Below the pieces are notes generated by a model. The model was not told the origin of the DNA and searched no databases. It saw only the letters and a list, made by a program, of their open reading frames with translations. From contig JAJKFJ010020768.1 of assembly GCA_027382625.1 (NCBI GenBank), forward strand, positions 62,001 to 126,000: a DNA stretch of 64,000 nt, written 5' to 3'. Of this stretch, positions 47,607 to 59,900 are shown one piece after another; position 1 is the stretch's first letter; each line of letters opens with the position of its first letter. This stretch comes from Tetmemena sp. SeJ-2015. Its lineage: Eukaryota > Ciliophora > Spirotrichea > Sporadotrichida > Oxytrichidae. The position numbers and the translations under genes are program-made.

Positions 47607-50145
47607 TCATTTTTCAACATCGGTGACTATCTGAACTTTAAGTTGCTCAATGTTAGTTTCAGTTTCAATGAAGTCTTCCGAGGCTCCTGTGAAATGATAT
47701 ATATGGCGCTCAGTTACTGTTTGTTGCTCTACTCCACTTCTGAAAAAGTTTTGCTGCTACTGTTGCTGCTGGTGCAATAGATCATCTTAGACATATATAA
47801 TTTATAAAAGGTAGTATTAATGTAAAAAATTTATCTTTGATTTTCTTAAAGGTGGTTATGAAAGTGTCCTCTGAGTCACAGAGAACTGTCGTTTTCTTTT
47901 TCTTGGGGAGGTTGTTATTGAACTATACGCTTGTGTCAATGCTAATGTTTCTATATATTATACTAAAATATATCACATCAATAACATCTGCTTGTGTTTT
48001 CATGAAGAAAGGCAGCCTACTGATAGATGAGTTTCTCAAACTCTAGTGCAATTTCGAGTTGCCTTTCATTCCAATCTTCACAAGCTTTGTTGCCTCCCTG
48101 GTCCTGATAGTTGCAGGATTAAGTCTCATCCAAGATCAAATGGTTCTGCATGTTAGAGGTTCTTCTTCTCTGGTTAAGAGTTGCAGAGGAAGAACTAGGG
48201 ACCTAGGTCTGAGTTTGGAAAGTGGTAGTTGTTCCTTTCTTTCCTCTAGGTAGTAAAGTCTACGCCATCAAATTGATATCCAGCAAAAGATAAGAGTTAA
48301 AATAAATGAGCAAGGGAATCAGTTTCTCTTTCTGCAGGAGGGAGTTTTGTAAGTTCTCAATGTCTTAAGCAGAAAGTTCAAGAACCTTAGGATAAGTTTC
48401 TATAGACTCTTGCTGAGAATGTGAAGAGCTACCCGAATTTAAATCTAAATTTTACAAAAAGTGAGTGGTTTAAATTTAAGACCACATTAACACATGCCTC
48501 AAGAAGTCTTCCAAAGAATCCTCTCATACCTTGATTAAGAGTTTCATTTGCAAATCTTCTTACAAAGATACACTCTGATATGATTTCTGGATATTAAGTG
48601 GCCCAAACTACGTAAAGAGTTAATATATAATCAGCTAGGCAGATATATTTAAAGTTAACTGCTGTAGCTTTTCAAAATCAACTAAAGTCTAAATGCTTCT
48701 TGGGCTTCCATTAAGTGGAGATCTAGAAGGTGATTTGCCCATGCTAACTTTGTTAGTTGAAGTTTTAGTAGCTCTAATATTAGAATTGAAAAGTGTACTG
48801 TTAGTGTGAGCATACTTATCATAAATAGAGTTAGTCTTCAGCTAGTAGCCATTCCAAAAGTCATCTATGTCTTTCCCTAATTAGATTCTTAAGGCTTGAT
48901 GAATTATGTCTAGCTTATCAGCTATTGCCATCTCCCACTTAATGCTCCTAAGCAACTTTATTGTCTCAGTATAAGGCTAATGCAAACAACTAAAAAACTA
49001 TTATAAATCAAAATGCCCTTAACCAATATCGTCGTCTCTGAAAACTAGCTATTACTGATCTTAGTTTGATTAAAATTCTAAGTCATCAATCAATTTCAGA
49101 TTCATTACAGCATTATTCATTATATTTAAATACTTAATGTCTATGACTTTGTCTGATTGCTTTTGCTATTCTCTGTCATGGACATTCAATTGAAACTTCC
49201 TGTCAATTTTTATGTCTGAAAGAAAGAGTGCCTTGTCTCTCATCATTTCTTCAAGACTTTTAACTTTAGACTCATGTGAGAGCGTAATTAAATTGATGAC
49301 TAGCGCATAAAGGTCTCCATCTAAGAGCATGTTTGTCACAATCACTTCAAGGATGTCACTCCAAAGTTAACAAATAATTTATAACTGGTTTCGATAAAGC
49401 CAAGCAAGTAGAATTTAAAGATTGCCTCACTTACAGCCTTTATGATAAACTTGATGTCTCTGGTAAGATTATCATCTTCAGCTTTTAAATCAGCCTCAGA
49501 GATACCTCTCAGTAGTAAATTTCTGTACTATAGTATGAGGATTGATCTGATAAATATTATAAGCTGCCTTATAGGATGATCGAACACATCTAACTGTCTC
49601 TTGATCAAGAGTAGCTATTGTATATCAATATTGAGTGAGGAAGTGAATCCTGTAGAAAGAAGATTTGAAGTAGGGTTGCTTGGATTTGGAAGGTAATGAT
49701 TATCTTGCTGCAGATACTTTTTCTATCTCTGCTGCATTTTGTCGTAGTCAATACCACTCATCTTTTGCTTAGATATGAGTTTGAGTATTTTATCTAGGTT
49801 TATTTAGCTCACGTATTCTTTGAGGAGCCTTGTTTCTTTATCCTTGGATGCAACTTTAAGCTGACTCATATAATTCAAATAGCAGTCTCTGTTCCTCAAA
49901 TCTGAGTTTAGAGCAAATTTCTCTCTTAATTCATTCAACCAATTCTAAAGAGGAAATTTAGTGAGATAGAAATGATAAGGATTTATATCAATAGAGATGA
50001 TCGTAATTTAAATCTTACATATTAGGTGAATTTAGTTTGAGCGCAGCAGTTTTTCTTTCCTTTCCTCTTTGACGCCTCAGTCGAACAGCTTGAAGCTCTT
50101 TCTCCGAGCATAGAAGTAGAAAGAGTTCCATTTTGCAACTCCATA
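47607..50145 (-). CDS. Helical protein of unknown family
   Basis: The ATG at 50145 opens MELQNGTLSTSMLGERASS, then a basic Cys pair. A GT-AG intron (about 49948-50020) leads to a strongly helical domain: NWLNELREKFALNSDLRN, RDCYLNYMSQLKVASKDKE, KYLQQDNHYLPNPSNPTSN, RQLDVFDHPIRQLIIFIR, EVIVTNMLLDGDLYALVINL, KVKSLEEMMRDKALFLSDI, and KLDIIHQALRIQLGKDIDDF. Then comes an S/P/K-rich part (48700-48800) and a Q-rich tail ending at TGA 47607-47609. The all-helical body with charged loops might be a GTPase-regulator type fold, but no signature residues are visible. The segment below 48300 may belong to a separate gene because an AT-rich break lies at 48250-48480. Confidence 0.55.
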
Positions 50146-50252
50146 AAATCTTATTGCCTATGAGTCTACCAATCTTTGAAAAATTGTTACACCCTTTTAT
50201 GAAAGACTCTATCCATATGCAAATAGAAAATAGTTAAAGCATAAATTTATTG

Positions 50253-50600
50253 TCAATCCATATGGCTGCAATCCCTCATAGTTTGATTGCTCTCTCTTCC
50301 ATCAATATTTGGGTTGACCTGATTGATTTCATTGTGTATTTCCGTGTAAGCTTTTGTGGCTGCTGCACCGACTGCAGTTGTCGCGTCAGAGCAAGATGCT
50401 TGCAGATTAGTTTGCCCCGCGCAATTCTATATCTCTGAGTCAATATATTAATTTGATTTTAAACTATGATCACCATTAAGGAGATTTGTGTGATTAGAGG
50501 GAGCGCGAGATGTCTTTATAGATTGCTTTGTGCTTTTGTTAATGGTTTTATATTTTTAGTTGTCTGACTTTTCCACTCCTGAGGAGCTTTTATTACCCAT
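50253..50600 (-). CDS. Small predicted N-myristoylated protein, orphan
   Basis: A clean uninterrupted reading frame of 115 codons from the ATG at 50600 to TGA 50253-50255. TAA and TAG occur several times as Gln. The N-terminus MGNKSSSG fits the N-myristoylation pattern (Gly2, small residue at 6). The body is polar (NQKYKTINKSTKQS, HTNLLNGDHSLKSNQYI), and the C-terminal part has an Ala-rich helix (TTAVGAAATKAYTEIHNE). No transmembrane segment and no recognised domain. Membrane anchoring through myristate is an inference from the motif. This is one of the few genes in the window with no insert. Confidence 0.75.
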
Positions 50601-50859
50601 AGTTGAACAAGATTATTGAATTAGAGGAAATTGTTATAATATCAAAATTGCCTATTTATTGGATATTTTTATATTCAATCTATTACAAAAGTGCAAGATA
50701 TTTTAATATGATTAGGATAATTGGTTTGTGTTTAGAATAGATATTTTAAAATGAAAATGAGTGGGAGCAATAATCTTCAATAAACTTATTATTCTGTATT
50801 TGCACAGCGATTAGTTGCTCTTTCGTGACTCAATTTCAGATTTCAAGTTAAAATTTATC

Positions 50860-52040
50860 TCATTTTAAAAAAGTAATCCAGTGAATCTATAGAGTTGGAA
50901 AATGTTTCTAAATAGTTGAGTAATGAGATATCTTCATCACCTTCACTTTAGCTAAAGGCTTTATGAGTTGCATATCCTGATTAGAGAGTTCAAATGAGAA
51001 CTAAGATAAGTTAAAAAAAGAATAAGATATTGCTTGCTTATAACGAACCATGCTAAATTTTGATCTTTCAAAAAGGATGAAGCTTTCCTCCCAAGATTAG
51101 AAAATAGATGCTTATTTCAAGTTATGATATTAATTTTCAGAGCTTTTCAATTCTAGAGGTTCATCTTATAGCAATTATTTCCCTTGATTATTCTCGAAAC
51201 CAAAATTTGATTGATCTATGCCTTAAATGAGAAGAGTATCATCATAAGCTGGATTATTAGTACTAAAAAGCAGGCTAATGTCATTTTAAGGACCATTTAT
51301 TTACTCGTATTGCTAAAATTAAGGTCAAGGTAATATCTTTTAGTCTACGCTGACATTTAGGGATTATTTTTACTTTAATTATTGACATGAGCGAGCCTCA
51401 ATGTCCAGAAAATGTTTTTGCCTTGAGATACTTATTTCTTCAGGACAATTAATTTTCTTCCCCTATTCAGGAATTTTTCAATAATTTAAATATAAACTTT
51501 ATCAGGAAGTATTTGAAAGATGACATTGATAATTTTTCCAAGAATGCTAGAACACTTCCAGCATCTAATCTATTTCTCTTCACAAATAGTTTTATTAAAA
51601 TAATTAAATTAAATTTATTTTATTAAATTAGTTGCTGAGATAGCTTTCAAATCTGTATTTATAGATTCAAGATTGAAGGTATCATTCAAAGATTATCTCA
51701 CAGTATGTTCGTAAAATTCTTCTTGCCATTTTAGAAAATAAGTGCCTTCTGTTTTCAAAAGCTTAAACCTCTCTTAATCTTCTTCACTAATGAGTTAAAA
51801 TAAGATATAAGCAAGTTCAAGTCCTAAGAGTTTTTGTATCAACTTGCGATTTTGAATTAAGTTTGTTCCAGGTGCAAGACAAGCTAAACATTACTTGCAT
51901 ATTATAAGCCACAAGTGGTCTCTACTGCGAACTTCTCTCTACAGATAATGTGAGTTCATCTCAAATAATTTATTATAAATCTCTTTGCACTCAACAATTA
52001 TTTATTTCAGAAGTATATTTATGAAGTATTTTACAAAATT
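50860..52040 (-). CDS. Helical protein, unknown family
   Basis: Read on the - strand, a dense helical region covers 51570-52000: ECKEIYNKLFEMNSHYLQRE, RSRDHLWLIICKQCLACLAP, KLIQKLLGLELAYILFQLI, SEEDQERFKLLKTEGTYFL, and QEEFYEHTVRQSLNDTFNL. A second part at 50900-51420 (CPEEISISRQKHFLDIEARS, NNPAYDDTLLIQGIDQSNFG) ends at TGA 50860-50862. No start codon in the right frame is found near 52040, where this gene meets the end of its upstream neighbour. An AT-rich break lies at 51430-51600. A 6-nt tandem repeat with TGA is listed separately. No family is recognised. Confidence 0.5.
51321..51331 (-). other. Candidate 6-nt interruption, repeat AAGGT
   Basis: AAGGT at 51321-51325 and 51327-51331 (ACCTT on the coding strand) encloses an in-frame TGA. 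Dropping six bases gives KILPQFQQYEQINGP. It could equally be slippage or a recoded TGA. Confidence 0.4.
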
Positions 52041-52048
52041 ATCTTAGA

Positions 52049-55000
52049 TCAAACTGGAATTGAAAACTCATCTATAAACCCTTAGTTGTTGCTAAAGTCT
52101 TCACTCATATTTTGCTGACTAATTGCTAATTAATTCCTGAACTTCATTTCTACAAGAGTCTTTCTCTGCTGCTCTCTTTCTTCGACAGAGAATGGATTTA
52201 CTAAGCCTTTAAGATACTTGAAGATCTCTCTTGATTCCATAACATCCACTCCAAGCATAGCTCTCAGCTTCGGATGTCGTGATACATTATAGTGATGACA
52301 CTGCAAATCGACGAGGTCATTATCGTTGCAGAAGTTTACAAAAGAATTCAGTACTTCTCTTCTCGTGCAAGGTGATCTTAACTTGAAAAGCTGTTGTAAT
52401 TCAGGGCGAACATCATACATTATGTTCTCTCCTGCATTCATTCTTAATCTTAAGCCGAAGTCTTGTCTGAGTTCTGGCCTCACCTGCATATACTACTTTA
52501 CTTCCATTATGTCAGTCGGGGCAGCATTATTTGCCAAATAAGTAGTAGATGGATTTTCTACGCTCATTTAAGAGAGTTCCTAATTAAGGCATGTACTTCT
52601 GTCGAGCTGCTAGTCGTGCATCATTTGAATTTTTTCTTTAAAAGACATTCGACCTCTCTTCTTAGTCTCTCTGTGCTCTCTGTGAAAGTAGTATTTAGTT
52701 GTATCAGGATAGAGTTCAAGCGCTTCCATTTTATCCTCGTACTGATGTTGGGCCACTTATTCGAAGTTTGAAACCTCATCCATTCGAGAAGGTATTAACT
52801 TATCTAAAAATTGATTAGGAGGAGCGAATTAAGTTTTAGGCTTTGGACCTCTTTTCTTTTAAGGTTGCTAGTTCATCTGAGAATATTGCTACTACTACTA
52901 TTAAAAATGTTTTTAGGAATACTACTAATTCTACTGTGAGTTCATATTATTCTACCCATAGGACATAAAGGATTGAGGTTCGTTAAAAGCCCCTCCAATA
53001 CCTCCTGCTGGATCCATGCAGCTCAAGATAGAATATTGTCCCTCATTGTTATTCATCATACCATTTCCGTAATCTTGAAATTCACTTAGAGGATTAGCAT
53101 TTTGGTTCTGCTGCTTTTAATCGGATACATCAAGATTAATTTGAATAGCCTTCTTTCTTCCTCTTCGCTTTCCACCTGAGCTTGCCTGAGAATACATTGA
53201 ATGATTGTCCATGACTATAGAGTTCTAACCCATGTCTAAGGGGTTTCCATTTTTATGAGAATCCATTTGGGAATTTTTCTACTGCTAATCTGCGTGCTGT
53301 AGAAATATATTGGTGCTTTAAGATTTTGAAGAGCTCTGTTTATTTAAAGGTTCATCATTTTCCGCCAATTATTAGAGCACACTACCCTCCTCTTGAGTGT
53401 TATTAAAAAAATCATCAGGTTTCTCAAAGTGATCAAAGGTTTCCTCTTCAGGATTAGCATTATAGAGTTGAAAATCATTCATACGATCATCCTCATCGGA
53501 GCCAGGATTACCAGTGAACTCTGTCATGAAAGAGGGCATATCTGGGTTATCCTCTAGATCTCTGAAAAGCTTTGTGTGCTTTGAACAATAAACTTTAGGC
53601 TCTCCTGTCATCTCATCACTTTGCTTATCTTTCATCGTCTCGTATTCAGTGATAAGTCCTCTTTCAATTGCGCATCTAACATGAAAATTCTTTCTGCAGT
53701 TGTACTCACACTATAAGGTTTAAATAAAGGATTTAAAGGAGTTTACAGTCATAGTTTTTCAATTTTGTCCTTGATTTCTGCAGTAGCAACATTTGCTTCG
53801 AGTTTAATAATTCTTCTAAATAAGCATCACATCCATCCTGGTCCTATGATAAAGTTAAGAATTTTAGAAAGAAGCCTTACTCGTCCTTAAATTTATAGCT
53901 GGAGTGCCAAAAAATGCAAGCTAAGTGGACCCATCCTACAAAGACTGCTTTCTTCTAATTTCGATCTATATAGATCAAGATACCCTTAAACTCGTCACAA
54001 AATTTGCATCGATATTTTTCATAATCCTGCAAATCGTTGTCCATAAAATACTTGCATCTCTCGCATATAAAACTGTCAAAATTAACTTTTCCGTTTCGAG
54101 ACGAGTAAAGCAATTTTCTCCCATGACATCGTACATGACAAGCAGATAGGCACAGTTCACAGTAAATTATCTTATTTTCTTCATAAGATACCTTTGAGAG
54201 ACAGCAATCACACTAAAGATCTCCAGTCTCAGGATTATTAGTCAAGTTGATAGCTTTCTCATACCTAATTCTAAGTTCTTCATACTCCTACAAAAGTCCT
54301 GTCCCTAAAACTGTATTAGTAATTGGAGCATACTCATTGTAAGCGTTTGCAGTCATTGGGTCATCTAGGATCTCACTTTCAAGTGCCTCTTTGAATTATT
54401 GTTTCTGAAGTATGGCAGTCTTTCTTGCTATCTCTTATTCCTTAGTTTCATTTCGCATCTCTTGAATTTATGAAAGATGGCTTTCCACCTCTTCAACTTG
54501 GAGTTTTCGACTCAACTCTGCATTTATAGGATTTACTCTCACTTTGTTCCCTCTTCCTGAAATAGTGGAGAGAGGATTTGACAATTCTGATCCACCCTCA
54601 AATCCAGACCAACTTTTGTATTCTTTAGTTCCTAAAGTTAGTTTCGATCCTTCATTATTACCTGATGCTAAATTTAAAAATGTATAATCTCTTTGCTTCC
54701 TCTTTTACTGATCCTTCAGCTCCTTCTATTCCTTCTAGGCTGAGATAGTTTGCTTCTCTATTAAATTTCCTCTTAAAGGTGTGAAAGCTGAGGATAGTCT
54801 CTCATGATAGCTAGAGCCTTCCTCGACATTTTAAGAAAGAGGTAGAGTAGGTTCCATTTATTAAGAAGTTCTATCTGGAATCTTTTTAGCTAAAAGTAAG
54901 TCAAGATCTTTGTTAAGCTTAGAGGAATTTTTATTTTCATACTCCATAGGGGTATCAAATTTAGCGAAGGGACTGGTTAGGTTATTTGGGTCATAGCTGA

Positions 55001-55391
55001 ACTTTTCAAATCCAGTTCCATAGTTCTGAAACGTATTCAGCTAACTTGATTAGGCAGCATTGACTCCCATGCAGCTAAAGTTATTTTGAAAGCTATTCTA
55101 CTCAGAAACAAACCCTCCCTTAATTCCAGCTCCAATTTTGCTTATACTCGTATTATTTTGTTGTAAAAGCTTAGAATTAGTCTCTTGGATTATTGATTAG
55201 ACCTTTTGGTTTGAAACTCTGGGAGTGAAATTCTGCTCGAGTGTTTTTGAAACTTGTTCGGATCAGCGTCTGCGGTCTGAACTTGTCACTGAAGACTGAG
55301 ATAGATTAATCATGGAGAGTGGTGTCTCGTTTTATTAGTGGAAATTAGAGAGACTGGCTTGTATAGTTTAAAGGAAAGATTTCTAATCCAT
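52049..55391 (-). CDS. PHD/extended-PHD and SWIB-domain chromatin protein
   Basis: The ATG at 55391 (MDQKSFLQTIQASLSNFHQQ) begins a long disordered region and a helix near 54430. Then comes a PHD finger (CDCCLSKVSYEENKIIYCEL, CHVRCHGR, CERC) at about 54030-54210, a zinc knuckle (YRCKFCDEFKG, about 53990), and an extended PHD with VGWVHLACIFW, CEYNCRKNFHVRCAIERGL and YCSKH down to 53580. This is the PZP module of BRPF, JADE and AF10 proteins, which reads unmodified H3 and nucleosomes. An AT-hook-like GGKRRGRKK follows near 53170. The C-terminus (52160-52480) resembles a SWIB domain of the SMARCD/BAF60 type (PELQQLFKLRSPCTRREVLN, PKLRAMLGVDVMESREIFKY) and ends at TGA 52049-52051. An in-frame TGA near 55268 and breaks at 53710-53900 are unresolved. 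Confidence 0.8.
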
Positions 55392-55604
55392 AGCTTATAT
55401 TAAAATAGGATTGGTCAATTAGAACTTAAAAAGGTTACAAAAACAAATATGAGTAACTTAAGGAATCTTGTGAGAAGAAACTCTTAAATATTCAATTAAA
55501 TTCGAGAGATCTGTTTGCTACAATCATTTAAAAATCAAATAAAGGGTGAAATAACCATCAAATTAGCTAAATTTGTAGAAATTTAAGAAAGATAGATAAC
55601 TTAA
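55392..55604. other. Short intergenic region
   Basis: AT-rich, between two - strand genes. No motif named. Confidence 0.4.
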
Positions 55605-57481
55605 TCAAGAGGCTTCGTCGTCACAGATATTAGCTTCAAAAGCTTTTCTAAACACGACCTTGTGTTTATTGAACTAAATTATCTTCCCTATAGCGTCATA
55701 GTCCTTAAAAGATTGCAGGAACTTGCGAGTCTGTTCTTAAGCACTCGCATTCAATCCACTAGCTCCCCCATTTAATGAAAATATTAAATATTTATTAAAT
55801 GCAATAATAAAACCTCTTTTAATTGTTCGTGGCAGAGCTCTTAGAATCAGAGCGTACCTTAAACTGGCCTCGACCTTAAGATGAGCCGCTTCCCATTACT
55901 TAAAGCCTGGGATTTACAGTCACTCTCTTTGATGCGTTATCAAAATCATCAGATGGAGTACGCCCTGATGATCCTTAACCAATTATCCTATAAATTATAA
56001 TATATCTAGTTACAAATTAGTTAGTGAGAAGGGGTCGGTTAAAGATAAAAACTTGATCGTCTATTTCTTCCATTCTAAATATTAAAATGATATAAAAATT
56101 AAAAATAATCTAGTCGATCAATTTTTTCACAAGTCCTCCTTGCTTTTGCAACTAATTAGATATTAAATCTGCTGCTAAGGTCTGCTCGTTCTTTAAGGTT
56201 TAAAGTTGTAGAGGGGAGTTTTAAAAGTTTGTGGTGACTTGACTGTTTCGGTTGCTGCTATTAGAATTTACCCCTCCGCCTATAGTTTCTCTACGTTGAG
56301 AATCTATTAATAATTTAACTTAAGTATCAAAATTCAATATTTAATGAATTGACCTGAACAATTTTGAACCCCTCTGATGAAGTTGCATTCTTTTTTTTAT
56401 CTTTGGCGGCTTTGAAAGCTACGAAATCCTCCGGAGTAGAGAATAAAAATTTGATGTAATTTCAAATAAATATCTTGCGATCTAGTTAGCCCTCTTAAAG
56501 TTTATTCTTAGCTTAGAAGTAGCGTTTGAAATCATCCACTTTCTCGTGCAAGTAGATCTTTTTCTCAAATTCCCTTTTCTCTTGTTTATAGCGAATCCAA
56601 AATTATTTACCACTCGTCTCTCTGTCAGCCATTACCATCCCTACTTAATGAAACTAAGGAGGCTTTGGATTTATGAGCTCTTCTGTGAGTGCTTTAAATA
56701 AACTAAAGCCTATAAATTTCATGTAGCTGTGACACTCTTGACAGTTGCTTGTGCCTAAGCTGCAGCTGCTGCTTGACTAGAAGCTGATTGTAGCTTTAGC
56801 TGAGTCATAATAGAGCGTTTGAAGAAATTCTCCACAGACTTACTAATATTCTTGCTTATTGCTTCTTGCGATCCAGTGTTCTCTTTAAAGAAATCATCTT
56901 CAAGAGTTACCTTCTTCTGCTCGTTTATTTGCATTATTCGAGAGAGGTTATTCCTAACGTAATTCACAATATAATTATTCCATTAAACTATAATTAACTT
57001 TGCCACTTCCTTCGAAGTTGGCGTAGTCTTCTATGTTTACTTTCGGCTTGCTAATGCTAATTGGGGAGCTAGTGTGAATGGTATTTATCCTTTATAGACC
57101 CGCATTTATGCTTTTGTGTGATCGAGAAGAGTTAAAGTTTAGCAGGTTATTAGTCTGAATAAACTCAGTAGATAAATTAATTCATGTAAAAATTATCAAT
57201 TGTAAGTTTATCCCCTTTGCCAGACTCATTTTTCTATCCTGATTCTTTTTCATCCAGTCTCTTTAAATGCTATTAGCCTAATTGTGACACTCTCTGGGTG
57301 ACTGGAGAATTTTAAACTGTCATTGATGATTTGCCTTAAAGTTTATTGTACCCAAGAAATTCATCCGAATTCGGTAAAGCTTTGGCTGACCTTGGAGAGG
57401 CACTTTCTTCAGATTCATCTATTTATGGCTCCAAAATTTAAGAGCTTCTAACTGTTTTAGCTCTGTTTATGGATTAATCAT
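55605..57481 (-). CDS. Polar, partly helical protein of unknown family
   Basis: From an ATG at 57481 (MINPQTELKQLEALKFW), blocks include SASPRSAKALPNSDEFLGYN, RVSQLGQQHLKRLDEKES, a helix MNYVRNNLSRIMQINEQKK near 56960, an Ala/Gln run near 56750, and WIRYKQEKREFEKKIYLHEK near 56600. Further on are STPEDFVAFKAAKDKKKN near 56430, EQTLAADLISNQLQKQGG near 56160, and a final TRKFLQSFKDYDAIGKIIQF, ending at TGA 55605-55607. Frame changes between nearly all blocks suggest an IES every 150-250 nt. It might be continuous with the TPR-like gene upstream, since the same strand and spacing of blocks continue. No family is recognised. Confidence 0.5.
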
Positions 57482-57540
57482 GGCTTGAAGTAGCTCCAGA
57501 AACTTAGATATGTCTTTTCTTCGATTAACTGCCTGCAAGA

Positions 57541-59835
57541 TCAGTCTAAAACCTCATTAAGATTCAATTTTATACATGTAATAATTAATTCTATCTCATA
57601 ATTAATTGTAGGTGGCATCTGAAGGTAATCTTCAAGCTCTTATTTATTCAAATCTGCTTCAACTTAACTTACTCTCTTCTGATAATTCTTGCCAAATAGA
57701 TCAAATGTAACTTTCTTTTTCAAAATTTCAGTCATCAATTTCTGAATTGCTAAGTTAACTCCCTCCTCATCTAGATTCAAATCTTGCTTCATCTTTTCTT
57801 TTAGACAAGTTCTTCAGAATTTCCTTATATCGATCTCTAGAACAGCTTCACAAAGAGAACTTGCAAGTAATCACTCTAAGGCAACTATTCTTGAGATAAG
57901 GACATGCAAGTCTTATAATAAAAGGAGGCTTGAGACTTCTCTCCAGCACACTCCAAAATAAAGCCTTTCAAAAACAATGCTAAGATATGATTGAGCTGTA
58001 ATCTATCTTCATCGCCCTCTAAAATGAAATCAGTTCTTGGTCTCTATCTCTTTTGCATTTGAGACAAAATTAGGCTCTCTATTTTGGTGAGAGATTTGAG
58101 AACTTTCTCTATTAGCTTGCGAGAATTTCCGAGACTTTTATCATTTTTATAAAATGATGCTTGTGAAAAAGCATGAAAAACCTTATCGATAAGCACAGTT
58201 GATTAGAGGAGAGTATACTCTGATTCAAACTGAATATGCTTGATCTTCGCTCCACTGAATTAATTATCACCCTAGCTCTTAATTTATTTTTTCCACAGTT
58301 TGTATTCTTAGAACATATCTTTGAAGATGTTTTACATTTCTAGCATCTCCTAGCACAACTCTGAATTATCACTGAGCTAGAGATTCTTCGTAGTAGTTGT
58401 ATTATAAGATCCCAAATTTATCTTTAAATTTGATCGCTCTGTGTTATTCTTGGATTAACTTAGCTTGGTCTATTATGTCGATGTCTTATCATTTAGAGGA
58501 CTTAATATGAGTTTGATTCTAATTGCCATTAGTTTGAGCTTTTTAAAAGTGAAGTTGGATTCCTTTATCCTTTTGGCCATTTTAGTGGGATTTTTAAAGA
58601 GAGTCCACACAAAAAATGAAAATAAGGCAGATAATTTATTAAGAGAGTGAAGTCCATAATACTGAACAACCTTAAGAAATAGTCAATATGAAAATTAATT
58701 AGATTATTGAATAGTCAATGTAGGTCAGTGCTTTGTTTATTGTACCATGGATTGATTTTCACAACCTAGATAAATCAAAGTCAACAAGAAGTGTCTGTAA
58801 AATTCAAAGACGTAGCTTTTGAATTGAGTTCCATCGCACATCAGCTTTCGATGGAGTGGCTCTAGAATTTTGAAAGACTCTAAGAACATTCCATTCGAAT
58901 TCTTATGAAATGCAAGATCAACTCTGTCTCTGATTACTCTCTTTAGTGGCAATTAAAGAGACTTGAATTTCTCATAGTAGTCTTTTGAATTTAGCAAACG
59001 ATGAGAAGTTTGTGGCCTTATGATTCTAGCTGATTTCAAACACTTGATCTTTAAGTTATAAGAATATACAATGGAAATAAGTTTTTATTCGGCTGGTAAG
59101 CAGATGAAGCTTCGTCTTTATTACTCTGAAAATCTTTTAATGTTTTATCTTATTGTATGAATCGTTAAGTGTAACTCAAAGCTATTGCGTCTTAATTCAA
59201 GGCCTCTCCGTTTATCCCTTTAAAAATTTCATTAAGATTTCTTCTATTCGATTAAGGTCTTTTTTGTGAGGACTTATGATAATAAGTGGCTTAAAATGGC
59301 ACAGTAATTGTGGGCTTTAAACCATACGCTCCAAATTTATTTAGATTTTCTTGAGATTACTTTGAATTCCTTGCCATATTTATTGTTTTTAGCGGCTCTT
59401 AATGCTAGAAATAAAATAATTTAATGAGTTAGGATTGAGATCTTAAAAGTATTTTTGGCTGCTGATATTGCTTTTAGTCTTTCTTATCTGTGGGCAAATT
59501 TGAATTGTATTTTAAATTATACTCCTGAATGAAGATTGGAATCAGGAATATTATCTGGCTACAGTTCATAGTAGTCCTAATTTAATTGATGTTCTTATTT
59601 CTAATCATGATGCTTAACTGCCGCTTCCTTATTTTTAAACTACTAATTTTCCTCCTGCAACCAATTTAAACAATCTCATAATTATTAATAAATGCAAAAT
59701 ATGCTCCTCGCTTTTAAAGAGGATAGTCTAAGCTGGAACAAAAGGTGGATTTGATATCACTTGACTTTCACTATTCATTTACTGCTTAGCAAATGTAATT
59801 GTCTCAATTGGAGAATCAGCTATTATCGTTGACAT
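57541..59835 (-). CDS. TPR-like helical protein
   Basis: The ATG at 59835 opens MSTIIADSPIETITFAKQQM. After a coiled N-terminus come basic helical blocks (RRGLELRRNSFELHLTIHTI; NSKDYYEKFKSLQLPLKRV). A series of helix pairs like tetratricopeptide repeats follows: MFLESFKILEPLHRKLMCDG, HFLLTLIYLGCENQSMVQ, LALFLKGFILECAGEKSQA, ASFYYKTCMSLSQEQLPQSD, and YLQVLFVKLFQRSIQGNSE. The last block (VNLAIQKLMTEILKKKVTFD) ends at TGA 57541-57543. Near 57790 an ATG overlaps an in-frame TGA as ATGA, so either a frame-correcting IES or a gene boundary is there. A pointer-bounded 52-nt insert near the 5' end is resolved; several others are not. The start is 65 nt from the divergent UPF0235 gene. Confidence 0.55.
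59652..59708 (-). other. Candidate IES, 52 nt, pointer CTCCT
   Basis: CTCCT at 59652-59656 and 59704-59708. The AT-rich insert shifts frame. Removal gives LFKSEEENQQFKNKEAAVK. Confidence 0.7.
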
Positions 59836-59900
59836 TTTAGAATTTAATAAAAAAACTAATAATTAACACTACTCTATTTAAAACTATACTTTATTAAATT
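59836..59900. promoter_or_regulatory. Very short divergent promoter region
   Basis: 65 nt between divergent ATGs (59835 - and 59901 +). AT-rich. It must carry both upstream regions if both starts are right. Confidence 0.4.

Noticed and set aside
55255..55300. ACAAGTT repeat around the TGA in the PHD-SWIB gene as an IES
   Set aside because: Excision would remove 29 nt and put the downstream coding in the wrong frame.
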